DNA from: XN24 sp047921455
GTDB lineage: Bacteria; Pseudomonadota; Gammaproteobacteria; Steroidobacterales; XN24
NCBI GenBank assembly: GCA_047921455.1
Contig: JBLRWC010000035.1
Coordinates: forward strand, 1 to 26,236
Length of the DNA stretch: 26,236 bases
Reading direction: 5' to 3'
In this document: positions 1-7,590 of the stretch, piece after piece
How positions within the stretch are numbered: the stretch's first letter is position 1
Layout of the letters: each line of letters starts with the position of its first letter
Notes under the pieces: generated by a model
What the model was told of the DNA's origin: nothing
Database searches by the model: none
What the model saw: the letters and a program-made list of their open reading frames with translations, nothing else
Made by a program: the position numbers and the translations under genes

Positions 1-234
1 GCCGTGGCGCTGTTCCAGACCCAGCGCGGTTACGGGCTGCTGGAGGGCGTGGTATTCGCGCTTGGAGCGGGGCTGGGCTTTACCCTGGCGCTCGTGCTGA
101 TGGCGGGCATCCGCGAGCGGCTGCGGCTGGCGGATGTACCGGACCTGGCCGAGGGGATGGCGATTACGCTGGTGCTGGCAGGGATACTTTCGCTGGCCTT
201 CATGGGCTTTGCCGGCATCGGGGCCGCGCCATGA
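1..234 (+). CDS. RnfA/NqrE-family ion-translocating redox complex subunit (5' partial)
   Basis: The gene enters from the left edge; 77 residues of the C-terminus are visible, against about 190-200 for the family. The remaining sequence has two hydrophobic membrane segments flanking a conserved cytoplasmic turn with the motifs AGIRERL and LADVP, and it ends in SLAFMGFAGI. This closely matches the C-terminus of RnfA/RsxA and, less well, NqrE. In Rnf and NQR complexes this subunit is an inner-membrane protein that helps carry electrons across the membrane, coupled to Na+ or H+ movement. A GTG at position 4 is in frame but is unlikely to be the real start, because homology should extend upstream. 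The stop overlaps the next start (ATGA). SLAFMGF and LADVP favour RnfA over NqrE, but the rest of the operon lies outside the window, so the complex type is unsettled. Confidence 0.82.
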   Translation, partial: AVALFQTQRGYGLLEGVVFALGAGLGFTLALVLMAGIRERLRLADVPDLAEGMAITLVLAGILSLAFMGFAGIGAAP

Positions 235-449
235 ACCAGCTGTGGATCGGCCCCTTGCTGCTTGCGGTGCTCTGCCTCGGCTGGCTCGGCGTGCAACGCG
301 CCTGGCTTGCCTGCATGCAGCAGCCGGCCGACCGCGATGCGCTGGACCGGCCGGGCTACTGCGGCGGGGCATGCGCCTGCCGCGGGGAGTGTCCGCGCCG
401 CCGGAATAATTCCACGGTCGGTTTGACCGACGAGGAGACCGTCACATGA
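231..449 (+). CDS. Small Cys-rich single-span membrane protein, NqrM-like
   Basis: This 72-residue protein has one N-terminal hydrophobic segment (about residues 5-20) followed by a cysteine cluster: Cys44 in CGG, then Cys48, Cys50 and Cys54 in the spacing CxCxxxC. NqrM (DUF539), needed to place iron in the Na+-NQR complex, has the same layout: one membrane helix, then CGG and CxCxxxC. Here the spacer between the two parts is only one residue, against roughly ten in NqrM. The start overlaps the end of the RnfA/NqrE-like gene by four bases and its stop overlaps the reductase start, so the three are probably translated together. The context (next to the subunit that binds iron or an iron-sulfur centre in these complexes) supports a maturation role, but this is inference. 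It could instead be an unrelated small metal-binding peptide. Confidence 0.55.
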   Translation: MNQLWIGPLLLAVLCLGWLGVQRAWLACMQQPADRDALDRPGYCGGACACRGECPRRRNNSTVGLTDEETVT

Positions 450-1294
450 AGATCGAGGAACTGGAACTTGGACGCCGCTGGTCGGCATGGCTGGTGGAGA
501 ATAACCGCCTTACGCCGCCCGATGCGCGCGAGGAAGTGCGCGAACTGGTGCTCGAAGTGCGCGATGAGCCGGGCCGCGAATTCCAGGCCGGCCAGAGCAT
601 CGCGGTGCTGGTGGCGGGGCCGCATGATTTCGGTCAGCGCCGGCACATACGTCTCTACACCGTGGCAAAGACGCCCGCGGAGGCCGGCCATGGACGGTTC
701 AGTGTGTGCGTGCGCCGCTGCAGCTACCTGGATCCCTACAGCGGTGAACGGTTTCCCGGCATCGCGTCGAATTTCCTCTGCGACCTGCCGGCCGGCAGTG
801 AACTCCTGCTCGGCGGCCCGGTCGGCCTGCCGTTCGTCATCCCGGAGGACCCGCACGCGCCGTTGCTGATTGTCGGGCTGGGCACCGGCATCGCACCGTT
901 CCGCGACTTCGTCCGCATGCTCTACGAGGAGCACCACTGGCAGGGGAAAGTGATGCTGTTCCACGGCGCCCGCGTCGGCCTCGAGACAGTGTATCGCGAT
1001 GCCATGGCGGCGATGAGCAAGAGCTCCCCCAGCCGCCTTGCGCAGGTCGAAGTGCGCAGTCCGCGCCCGGCCTGGGACGATCCCGCCGACCTGGCCGAGG
1101 CAGTGCGCCGCCACCAGGCGGAAGTGTGGAAGCTGTTGTCCGAGCCCGATGTCCACGTCTACATGGCGGGGCTGGCCATGATCGAGCAGCAATTCGACGC
1201 GGCGCTTACCGAAGCTGCCGGCAGTGCCGCGACCTGGGCGGAGCGCAAGGCCGAGCTCGTTGCCGAAGGCCGCTGGATGACGCTGCTGTACTGA
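446..1294 (+). CDS. Plant-type ferredoxin-NAD(P)+ reductase (FAD-binding)
   Basis: The 282-residue protein aligns by eye over its length with plant-type FNR. It has the FAD-binding RLYT motif (69-72), the flavin-phosphate motif SNFLCDL (about 108-114), the nucleotide-binding GTGIAPFR (146-153), a YMAGL segment near the C-terminus and a terminal tyrosine (Tyr282) of the kind that stacks on the flavin. Such enzymes move electrons between ferredoxin and NAD(P)H. There is no 2Fe-2S domain, unlike NqrF. The serine/arginine and lysine/tyrosine residues that hold the 2'-phosphate of NADP in chloroplast FNR are not clearly kept, so NADH is possible. The cysteine of the usual YMCGL is alanine. The start at 446 is backed by GAGGAG (432-437) eight bases upstream. 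Overlap with the membrane genes suggests it exchanges electrons with the Rnf/Nqr-like complex, which is inference. Confidence 0.85.
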   Translation: MKIEELELGRRWSAWLVENNRLTPPDAREEVRELVLEVRDEPGREFQAGQSIAVLVAGPHDFGQRRHIRLYTVAKTPAEAGHGRFSVCVRRCSYLDPYSGERFPGIASNFLCDLPAGSELLLGGPVGLPFVIPEDPHAPLLIVGLGTGIAPFRDFVRMLYEEHHWQGKVMLFHGARVGLETVYRDAMAAMSKSSPSRLAQVEVRSPRPAWDDPADLAEAVRRHQAEVWKLLSEPDVHVYMAGLAMIEQQFDAALTEAAGSAATWAERKAELVAEGRWMTLLY

Positions 1295-1428
1295 CGGCGA
1301 ATTCGTGACCGGCTTGCGAGTGTGCGCCGGCGCCGGAGAGGTCGCGCCACGCGGTAGAATGCGGTGCTCGGGGCCAGTAGTTCCAGCAGCCGCGTCCGGC
1401 GGCGCGCACAGTCATGCAGAGGGTGGCG

Positions 1429-2235
1429 ATGGACCAGGGTTTTCAGCAAGGGCTGGACGTCAGGCGGCTGGCGCTCGGCGATCCGCTGCGCTGGCTGCGA
1501 GCCGGCTGGCGGGACTTCGTCCAGAGCTGGCCGATCGGCCTGGCGCATGGCACGGCAGTTGCATTGTTCGCGCTGCTGCTGCTCGCCGCCGCGAGGGATC
1601 ATTTCTGGCTGCTGGCCGGCGCATTCAGCGGCTTTCTGCTCGTCGCGCCGGTGGTTGCAACCGGCCTGTACGCGATCAGCCGGGAACTCGGGGCCGGACG
1701 GGACGCTGGCTTCGGGACGGTCATCGATGCCTGGATGAGCTGGCGCGGCCGGCCACACCATGACTGGCGCCTGGTAATTTTCGGCTGCCTGCTGTGCCTG
1801 GCCGGGACGGGCTGGGTCCTGACTTCTGCCGCGCTGATCACCGCGCTGTCGCCCGAGGCCATCAATACCCCGGCTGATTTTCTGCGCCACGTGGTGGTTT
1901 CCCGGGATCACTACCTGTTCGAGCTCTGGCTGGTGCTCGGCGGCGTGCTGGCTGCGCCCGTGTTTGCGTCGAGCGTGATCACCATGCCGTTGCTGCTCGA
2001 CCGCCAGGTGACCGTGCTGGAGGCCGTGCTCGCCAGCTGGCACGCGGTGCTGCGCAACCCGCTGGTCATGGCTTGCTGGGCGGCCTTGATCGCTGCCGTG
2101 TCCCTCGCCGGCATTGCGCTGTTCCTGGCGGGCTGCCTCATTGCAGTCCCCGTGCTCGGCCATGCGAGCTGGCACGCGTACCAGGACACGCTGGACGCTT
2201 CGAAGTTGCCGGGACGGGTTCGGGAGGGTCGCTGA
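1429..2235 (+). CDS. DUF2189 family integral membrane protein
   Basis: The protein has about 268 residues and about six hydrophobic segments. The layout and motifs, such as the N-terminal DPLRWLRAGWRDF and the later aromatic-rich loops, are those of the DUF2189 (COG5473) membrane family, whose function is unknown. An upstream ATG at 1414 is in frame, but AGAGGG at 1418-1423 sits five bases before the ATG at 1429, so the shorter form is preferred. A TAGAAT hexamer at 1355-1360 could be a -10 element, with no convincing -35. The stop overlaps the next start as TGATG. It opens a run of six co-directional genes that includes the methylcitrate-cycle pair. No function follows from this beyond likely co-expression. 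Confidence 0.8.
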   Translation: MDQGFQQGLDVRRLALGDPLRWLRAGWRDFVQSWPIGLAHGTAVALFALLLLAAARDHFWLLAGAFSGFLLVAPVVATGLYAISRELGAGRDAGFGTVIDAWMSWRGRPHHDWRLVIFGCLLCLAGTGWVLTSAALITALSPEAINTPADFLRHVVVSRDHYLFELWLVLGGVLAAPVFASSVITMPLLLDRQVTVLEAVLASWHAVLRNPLVMACWAALIAAVSLAGIALFLAGCLIAVPVLGHASWHAYQDTLDASKLPGRVREGR

Positions 2236-2456
2236 TGTCCGGCGAGCTTTTCGGCTTCACCGAACAGCAGATCGCCTGGTTCGGACTGACGTTCGGGCTG
2301 GCAGCCTTTATGATCTACATGCTTTTCATCATCGCGCAGATTGCTCACGACTCGAAAGCGGGACTGTTCGGCACTTTCGTGTTGTTCCTCGTTCTCGCGC
2401 TCGGCATGCTGGGCTTTCTCGTCAAGTTCGTCATCCAGTGGCTCATGGACATTTGA
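2235..2456 (+). CDS. DUF2788 family small membrane protein
   Basis: This 73-residue protein has two hydrophobic helices (about 12-33 and 43-67) separated by a short polar loop with DSKAGLFGTFVLF. That loop and the glycine-rich second helix are typical of DUF2788, a short proteobacterial membrane family of unknown function. A longer reading from 2073 exists in the same frame, but it runs inside the DUF2189 gene and has no family resemblance. The ATG at 2235 overlaps the upstream stop by one base (TGATG), so translation is probably coupled. It sits 35 bases before acnD and may share its transcript. Confidence 0.82.
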   Translation: MSGELFGFTEQQIAWFGLTFGLAAFMIYMLFIIAQIAHDSKAGLFGTFVLFLVLALGMLGFLVKFVIQWLMDI

Positions 2457-2491
2457 CCGCCGGACCCGACCCACCATATCCAGGCAGAGCA

Positions 2492-5092
2492 ATGAACACC
2501 GACTATCGCAAGAAACTTCCCGGCACCGATCTGGACTACTTCGACACCCGCGCCGCTGTCGAGGCCATTCAACCCGGCAGCTACGACAAGCTGCCGTATA
2601 CCTCGAAGGTGCTGGCCGAACAGCTGGTTCGGCGTTGCGTGCCGGAGGCGTTAAACGATTCGCTGCGCCAGCTCATCGAGCGCCGGCGCGACCTGGATTT
2701 CCCGTGGTACCCGGCCCGGGTGGTCTGCCACGACATTCTCGGCCAGACGGCCCTGGTGGACCTCGCCGGCCTGCGCGACGCGATCGCGGAGAAGGGTGGC
2801 GACCCCGCGCTGGTCAACCCGGTGGTGCCTACTCAGCTGATCGTGGATCACTCGCTGGCCGTGGAAGCGGCCGGTTTCGATCCCGATGCATTCCGCAAGA
2901 ACCGCGAGATCGAGGACCGCCGCAACGAGGACCGTTTTCACTTCATCGAGTGGACCAAGACGGCGTTCAAGAACGTCGACGTCATACCCGCCGGCAACGG
3001 CATCATGCACCAGATCAACCTGGAGAAGATGTCGCCGGTGGTCCAGGTGCGCGAGGGCGTGGCGTTTCCCGACACCTGCGTGGGCACCGACTCGCACACC
3101 CCCCATATCGATTGCCTCGGCGTGATTGCCATCGGGGTGGGCGGCCTCGAGGCCGAGACCGTGATGCTCGGCCATCCTTCCATGATGCGCCTGCCCGACG
3201 TCGTGGGCGTGCGGCTCACGGGCCGACGCCAGCCCGGCATCACCGCCACCGATATCGTGCTGGCCATCACCGAGTTCCTGCGCCAGCAGCGCGTGGTCGG
3301 CGCCTGGCTGGAGTTTTTTGGTGAGGGAGCCGCGACGCTGACCATCGGCGATCGCGCCACCATCTCGAACATGACGCCGGAGTACGGCGCCACGGCCGGG
3401 ATGTTCTATATCGACGAACAGACCATCGAGTACCTGAAGCTGACCGGCCGCGAGCCAGAACAGGTGGCGCTGGTGGAGCACTATGCCAAGACGGCCGGCC
3501 TGTGGGCGGACGAGATGCGTGGCGCCGATTACCAGCGGGTGCTGGAGTTCGACCTCGCCACCGTCGCGCGCAACCTGGCCGGGCCGTCCAACCCGCATCG
3601 GCGCCTGCCGACCGCGGCGCTGGCCGAGCGTGGCATTGCCGTGGGCCTCGACGAGGCCCGGGCCGAGGAAGCGCAGGGCCTGATGCCCGACGGCGCGGTG
3701 ATCATCGCGGCGATCACCTCCTGCACCAACACGTCGAACCCGCGCAACGTGGTGGCCGCCGCCCTGCTGGCGCGCAAGGCCAACGAGCTCGGACTCATCC
3801 GCAAGCCCTGGGTGAAGTCTTCGTTTGCGCCCGGCTCCAAGGTGGCCGAGCTCTACCTGCAGGAAGCGGGCCTGCTGCCGGAACTCGAAAAGCTGGGCTT
3901 CGGTATCGTCGCCTTCGCCTGCACCACCTGCAACGGCATGTCGGGTGCGCTCGACCCGAAGATCCAGCAGGAGGTCATCGATCGCGACCTGTACGCAGTG
4001 GCGGTGTTGTCCGGCAACCGCAATTTCGACGGGCGCATTCACCCGTACGCCAGGCAGGCCTTCCTCGCCTCGCCGCCGCTGGTGGTGGCCTACGCCATCG
4101 CCGGCACGGTGCGCTTCGATATCGAGCGCGATGCACTCGGCGAGGACCAGGACGGCCAGCCCGTCATGCTCAAGGACATCTGGCCCACCGACGAGGAAAT
4201 CGATGCGATCGTCGCGGAGTACGTCAAGCCCGAGCAGTTCCGGCGCGTCTACCTGCCCATGTTCGACCTGGGCAAGGTGGAGGAGGCGGCGAGCCCGCTG
4301 TACGACTGGCGGCCGCAATCGACCTACATCCGCCGCCCGCCATACTGGGAAGGCGCGCTGGCGGGTGAACGCAGCTTGAAAGGTATGCGCCCCCTCGCGA
4401 TCCTGCCGGACAACATCACCACCGACCACCTCTCGCCCTCGAACGCCATCATGGCGAGCAGCGCGGCGGGCGAGTACCTGGCAAAAATGGGCCTGCCCGA
4501 GGAAGACTTCAATTCTTACGCTACCCATCGTGGCGACCACCTGACCGCGCAGCGCGCCACCTTCGCCAACCCGAAGCTCATCAACGAGATGGCCGTGGTC
4601 GATGGCGAGGTGAAACAGGGTTCGCTGGCCCGCGTCGAGCCCGACGGCGAGGTGATGCGCATGTGGGAAGCGATCGAGACCTACATGAACCGCAAGCAGC
4701 CACTGATCATCATCGCCGGCGCGGATTACGGCCAGGGCTCCTCGCGCGACTGGGCGGCCAAGGGTGTGCGCCTGGCCGGCGTCGAAGCTATTGTTGCAGA
4801 GGGCTTCGAGCGCATTCACCGCACCAACCTGGTGGGCATGGGCGTGCTGCCGCTGCAGTTCCAGGCCGGCGAGACGCGCAAGACCTACGGGATCGACGGC
4901 ACCGAGACTTTCGACGTGGCAGGTGAGATTGCGCCGGGCGCGGAGCTCACGCTGGTCATGCATCGCCGCGACGGCGAGACGGTGCGCCTGCCCGTGACCT
5001 GCCGGCTCGACACGGCCGCGGAAGTGCGCGTCTACGAGGCTGGCGGTGTGCTGCAACGCTTTGCACAGGATTTCCTGGAGTCGGCCGCATGA
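2492..5092 (+). CDS. acnD: Fe/S-dependent 2-methylisocitrate dehydratase AcnD
   Basis: This 866-residue member of the aconitase superfamily dehydrates 2-methylcitrate in propionate breakdown, working with PrpF in place of PrpD. The 4Fe-4S ligands are visible as Cys411 in SCTNTSNP and Cys477 and Cys480 in CTTCNG. Other landmarks are TDSHTPH in the N-terminal half, the linker motif DNITTDHLSPSNAI, and GADYGQGSSRDWAAKG in the swivel domain near the C-terminus. The length is that of AcnD. The frame is open upstream to 2114, but that part overlaps two real genes and is not homologous; ATG 2492 begins a normal AcnD N-terminus, though its ribosome site is weak. prpF follows with an ATGA overlap, which is the main reason for calling AcnD rather than a housekeeping AcnA. 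prpB and prpC are not in the window. Confidence 0.93.
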   Translation: MNTDYRKKLPGTDLDYFDTRAAVEAIQPGSYDKLPYTSKVLAEQLVRRCVPEALNDSLRQLIERRRDLDFPWYPARVVCHDILGQTALVDLAGLRDAIAEKGGDPALVNPVVPTQLIVDHSLAVEAAGFDPDAFRKNREIEDRRNEDRFHFIEWTKTAFKNVDVIPAGNGIMHQINLEKMSPVVQVREGVAFPDTCVGTDSHTPHIDCLGVIAIGVGGLEAETVMLGHPSMMRLPDVVGVRLTGRRQPGITATDIVLAITEFLRQQRVVGAWLEFFGEGAATLTIGDRATISNMTPEYGATAGMFYIDEQTIEYLKLTGREPEQVALVEHYAKTAGLWADEMRGADYQRVLEFDLATVARNLAGPSNPHRRLPTAALAERGIAVGLDEARAEEAQGLMPDGAVIIAAITSCTNTSNPRNVVAAALLARKANELGLIRKPWVKSSFAPGSKVAELYLQEAGLLPELEKLGFGIVAFACTTCNGMSGALDPKIQQEVIDRDLYAVAVLSGNRNFDGRIHPYARQAFLASPPLVVAYAIAGTVRFDIERDALGEDQDGQPVMLKDIWPTDEEIDAIVAEYVKPEQFRRVYLPMFDLGKVEEAASPLYDWRPQSTYIRRPPYWEGALAGERSLKGMRPLAILPDNITTDHLSPSNAIMASSAAGEYLAKMGLPEEDFNSYATHRGDHLTAQRATFANPKLINEMAVVDGEVKQGSLARVEPDGEVMRMWEAIETYMNRKQPLIIIAGADYGQGSSRDWAAKGVRLAGVEAIVAEGFERIHRTNLVGMGVLPLQFQAGETRKTYGIDGTETFDVAGEIAPGAELTLVMHRRDGETVRLPVTCRLDTAAEVRVYEAGGVLQRFAQDFLESAA

Positions 5093-6267
5093 GCCACGTG
5101 CCGCAGATCCGCATCCCCGCGACCTACATGCGCGGCGGCACCTCCAAGGGCGTGTTTTTCAGACTCGAGGACCTGCCCGAAGCGGCCCAGGCGCCGGGCA
5201 AGGCGCGCGACCGGTTGCTCTTGCGGGTCATCGGCAGCCCGGACCCTTACGGTAAGCACACCGACGGCATGGGCGGCGCCACGTCGAGCACCAGCAAGAC
5301 GGTGATCCTGGCGAAGAGCACGCAGCCGGGGCATGACGTCGATTACCTGTTCGGCCAGGTCTCGATCGACAAGCCGTTCGTGGACTGGAGCGGCAACTGC
5401 GGCAACCTGACCGCGGCGGTGGGATCCTTCGCTATCAGCAGCGGGCTCATCGATGCGGCGCGCGTACCGCGCGACGGGGTCGCGGTGGTACGCGTCTGGC
5501 AGCAGAACATCGGCAAGTCCATCATCGTCAACGTGCCGATGGCCGGCGGACAGGTACAGGAAACCGGGGCTTTCGAGCTCGATGGCGTGACCTTTCCCGC
5601 CGCCGAAGTGCAGGTGGAATTTATCAACCCGGTGGACGCCAGCGAGGCGATGTTCCCGACCGGGAACCTGGTCGATGAACTGGAGGTCCCGGGCGTGGGT
5701 CGCTTCCCGGCGACGTTCATCAACGCCGGGATCCCCACCGTGTTCCTGAACGCGGCGGATATCGGCTACACCGGCGCCGAACTGCAGGAGGCGATCAACG
5801 GGAACCCGGCCGCGCTCGCCCGGTTCGAGACGATCCGGGCGTATGGCGCGGTACGAATGGGGCTGATCAAGGACATCGCCGAGGCGGCCGATCGCCAGCA
5901 TACGCCCAAGGTCGCTTTCGTCGCGCCGCCCGCGAGCTACACGGCCTCCAGCGGCAAGGACATCGCTGCGGAGTCCATCGACCTGAACGTGCGCGCCCTG
6001 TCGATGGGGAAGTTGCACCACGCCATGATGGGCACGGCCGCGGTCGCCATCGGTACGGCGGCCGCGATCCCCGGCACCCTGGTGAACCTGGCGGCCGGGG
6101 GCGGGGAGCGCAACGCCGTAACCTTCGGCCACCCTTCCGGCACGCTGAAAGTCGGCGCCGCGGCCAGTGAAAGCAATGGCGAATGGACGGTGGAAAAGGT
6201 GATCATGAGCCGCAGCGCGCGGGTACTGATGGAGGGGTGGGTGAGGGTGCCCGGGGATTGTTTCTGA
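5089..6267 (+). CDS. prpF: 2-methylaconitate cis-trans isomerase PrpF
   Basis: This 392-residue protein of the PrpF/diaminopimelate-epimerase fold makes the AcnD product usable by aconitase in the methylcitrate cycle. Visible motifs are the N-terminal YMRGGTSKGVFF (13-24), GGATSSTSK with Lys70, and GNCGNLTAAVG with Cys104. Lys70 and Cys104 correspond in context to residues proposed as catalytic in Shewanella PrpF. Near the C-terminus GHPSG is also typical. The length is normal and no lesion is seen. The start overlaps the acnD stop by four bases and the stop abuts the next ATG, so it lies in the middle of an operon. Confidence 0.94.
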   Translation: MSHVPQIRIPATYMRGGTSKGVFFRLEDLPEAAQAPGKARDRLLLRVIGSPDPYGKHTDGMGGATSSTSKTVILAKSTQPGHDVDYLFGQVSIDKPFVDWSGNCGNLTAAVGSFAISSGLIDAARVPRDGVAVVRVWQQNIGKSIIVNVPMAGGQVQETGAFELDGVTFPAAEVQVEFINPVDASEAMFPTGNLVDELEVPGVGRFPATFINAGIPTVFLNAADIGYTGAELQEAINGNPAALARFETIRAYGAVRMGLIKDIAEAADRQHTPKVAFVAPPASYTASSGKDIAAESIDLNVRALSMGKLHHAMMGTAAVAIGTAAAIPGTLVNLAAGGGERNAVTFGHPSGTLKVGAAASESNGEWTVEKVIMSRSARVLMEGWVRVPGDCF

Positions 6268-7590
6268 ATGGCCCGAAAATTCCTTCGCCAACGTATCCTG
6301 CGCCTGAGCGCGATCCCTCGCGATCTTGATTCCGTGATCCGCGTCGACGCGATAAACGAGGTCGACCCGCGCGAAGTCGGCCTGCGGCCGGCGGACGTGG
6401 ACCGCGTCTGGGACCAGGTCATCAAGCTCTATCGCACCGGCGTGCATCCCGCCATCACGATTAATCTCCGTTACCAGGGCCAGGTCATCATGGCGCGCAG
6501 CATCGGTCATGCGCGCGGCAACGGCCCCAATGACAGCCCCGGCGACGGACCCGAGACCAGCCGGGTAGTTGCGAGACCCGACACGCCGATGTGCCTGTTC
6601 TCCGCCTCCAAGGCGATCACTGCGCTGCTGATGCACATGCTCGCCGAGGACGGCCTGATCGACGTAATGGATCCGGTCACTGCCTACCTGCCGGAATTCG
6701 GGCGCAAGGGCAAGGAACGCATCACCATCCACCAACTCCTGTCCCACCGTGGCGGCATTCCCGGCTTGCCGCCCAACGTGCCGTTGGACTTGTTGTGGGA
6801 CGAGGAAAAGACCTGGGAACTGCTGTGCGATGCGGAGCCGATCATCACCGACGGCTCGAAGCTGGCTTATCACGCCGTGACCGGCGGCTTCGTGCTGGGG
6901 AGGATTTTGCACGAGGTGACCGGCGCCGACATCAATGCCTACATCGACCGCAAAATCCGCCGGCCGATGCGGATGAAGTACTTCACTTACGGGATCCACC
7001 CGGAACAACACGGTGAGCTGGCGCTCAACTACGCCACCGGCCCGCGGCAGGGACCGTTGCTGGGCGTCGCCATCAGGCGGGCGCTCGGCACCGACATGGA
7101 ATCGCTGGAGACGATCACCAACGACCCGCGCTTCCTCCAGGCGGTGATTCCGTCGGGGAACCTGTTCGGCACCGCCGAGGAAGTCTCGGCCTTCTTCCAG
7201 ATGATGCTTAACGGTGGTACGTGGAGGCGCCGGCGCATCTGCCGGCCCGAGACGATTGCCGCCACCGTCGAGGAAGTGGGCCAGCGCTCCTTCGATCGCA
7301 TCCTGCTGCTGCCGATGCGCTACAGCGCCGGGATGATGCTCGGTGACGAGCCGTTCGGGCTATGGGGCCCGCGCAGCCGCCAGGCCTTCGGGCATGTCGG
7401 CTTGATCAACAAGCTGGCCTGGGCCGACCCGCAACGGGCGCTGTCCGCGGCCATCCTGACCTCGGGTATGCTGCTGGTTGCACATCATCTCGTTCCCCTG
7501 GCCAAGCTGGTGCGCAGCATTGGTAACCTCGTTCCGCCCGCGAAAGGCGTCGGGCCGGAACCCATCGAATTTTTGCGGAGCTCCATGTGA
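6268..7590 (+). CDS. Serine hydrolase of the beta-lactamase / penicillin-binding-protein family
   Basis: This 440-residue protein has the SxxK motif SASK (Ser112, Lys115), a tyrosine motif at Tyr201 (YHA, where YxN or YxV is more usual) and a C-terminal HxG triad (His376-Val-Gly378). That is the active site of class C beta-lactamase-like esterases and carboxypeptidases. LLSHRGGIPGLP (158-169) is a typical family signature. No signal peptide is evident: the N-terminus is basic but lacks a long hydrophobic stretch, so the enzyme is probably cytoplasmic and more likely an esterase or transacylase than a resistance enzyme. The ATG directly abuts the prpF stop, and its own end overlaps the next gene (ATGTGA). 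The substrate cannot be read from sequence. Confidence 0.85.
   Translation: MARKFLRQRILRLSAIPRDLDSVIRVDAINEVDPREVGLRPADVDRVWDQVIKLYRTGVHPAITINLRYQGQVIMARSIGHARGNGPNDSPGDGPETSRVVARPDTPMCLFSASKAITALLMHMLAEDGLIDVMDPVTAYLPEFGRKGKERITIHQLLSHRGGIPGLPPNVPLDLLWDEEKTWELLCDAEPIITDGSKLAYHAVTGGFVLGRILHEVTGADINAYIDRKIRRPMRMKYFTYGIHPEQHGELALNYATGPRQGPLLGVAIRRALGTDMESLETITNDPRFLQAVIPSGNLFGTAEEVSAFFQMMLNGGTWRRRRICRPETIAATVEEVGQRSFDRILLLPMRYSAGMMLGDEPFGLWGPRSRQAFGHVGLINKLAWADPQRALSAAILTSGMLLVAHHLVPLAKLVRSIGNLVPPAKGVGPEPIEFLRSSM

Noticed and set aside
2114..2491. N-terminal extension of acnD
   Set aside because: The frame is open but overlaps the DUF2189 and DUF2788 genes; AcnD homology begins at 2492.
2651..5056. 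Long minus-strand open frame (801 codons) opposite acnD
   Set aside because: It is antisense to a clear AcnD with intact iron-sulfur cysteines; long antisense frames are common in GC-rich genes, and the translation has no recognisable domain.
5032..7011. Long minus-strand open frame (659 codons) opposite prpF and the hydrolase
   Set aside because: It spans two well-supported plus-strand genes, and its histidine- and arginine-rich translation is typical of antisense noise.
6268..7590. Antibiotic-resistance beta-lactamase
   Set aside because: The SxxK fold is shared by many esterases and peptidases, there is no clear export signal, and it sits in a metabolic operon.
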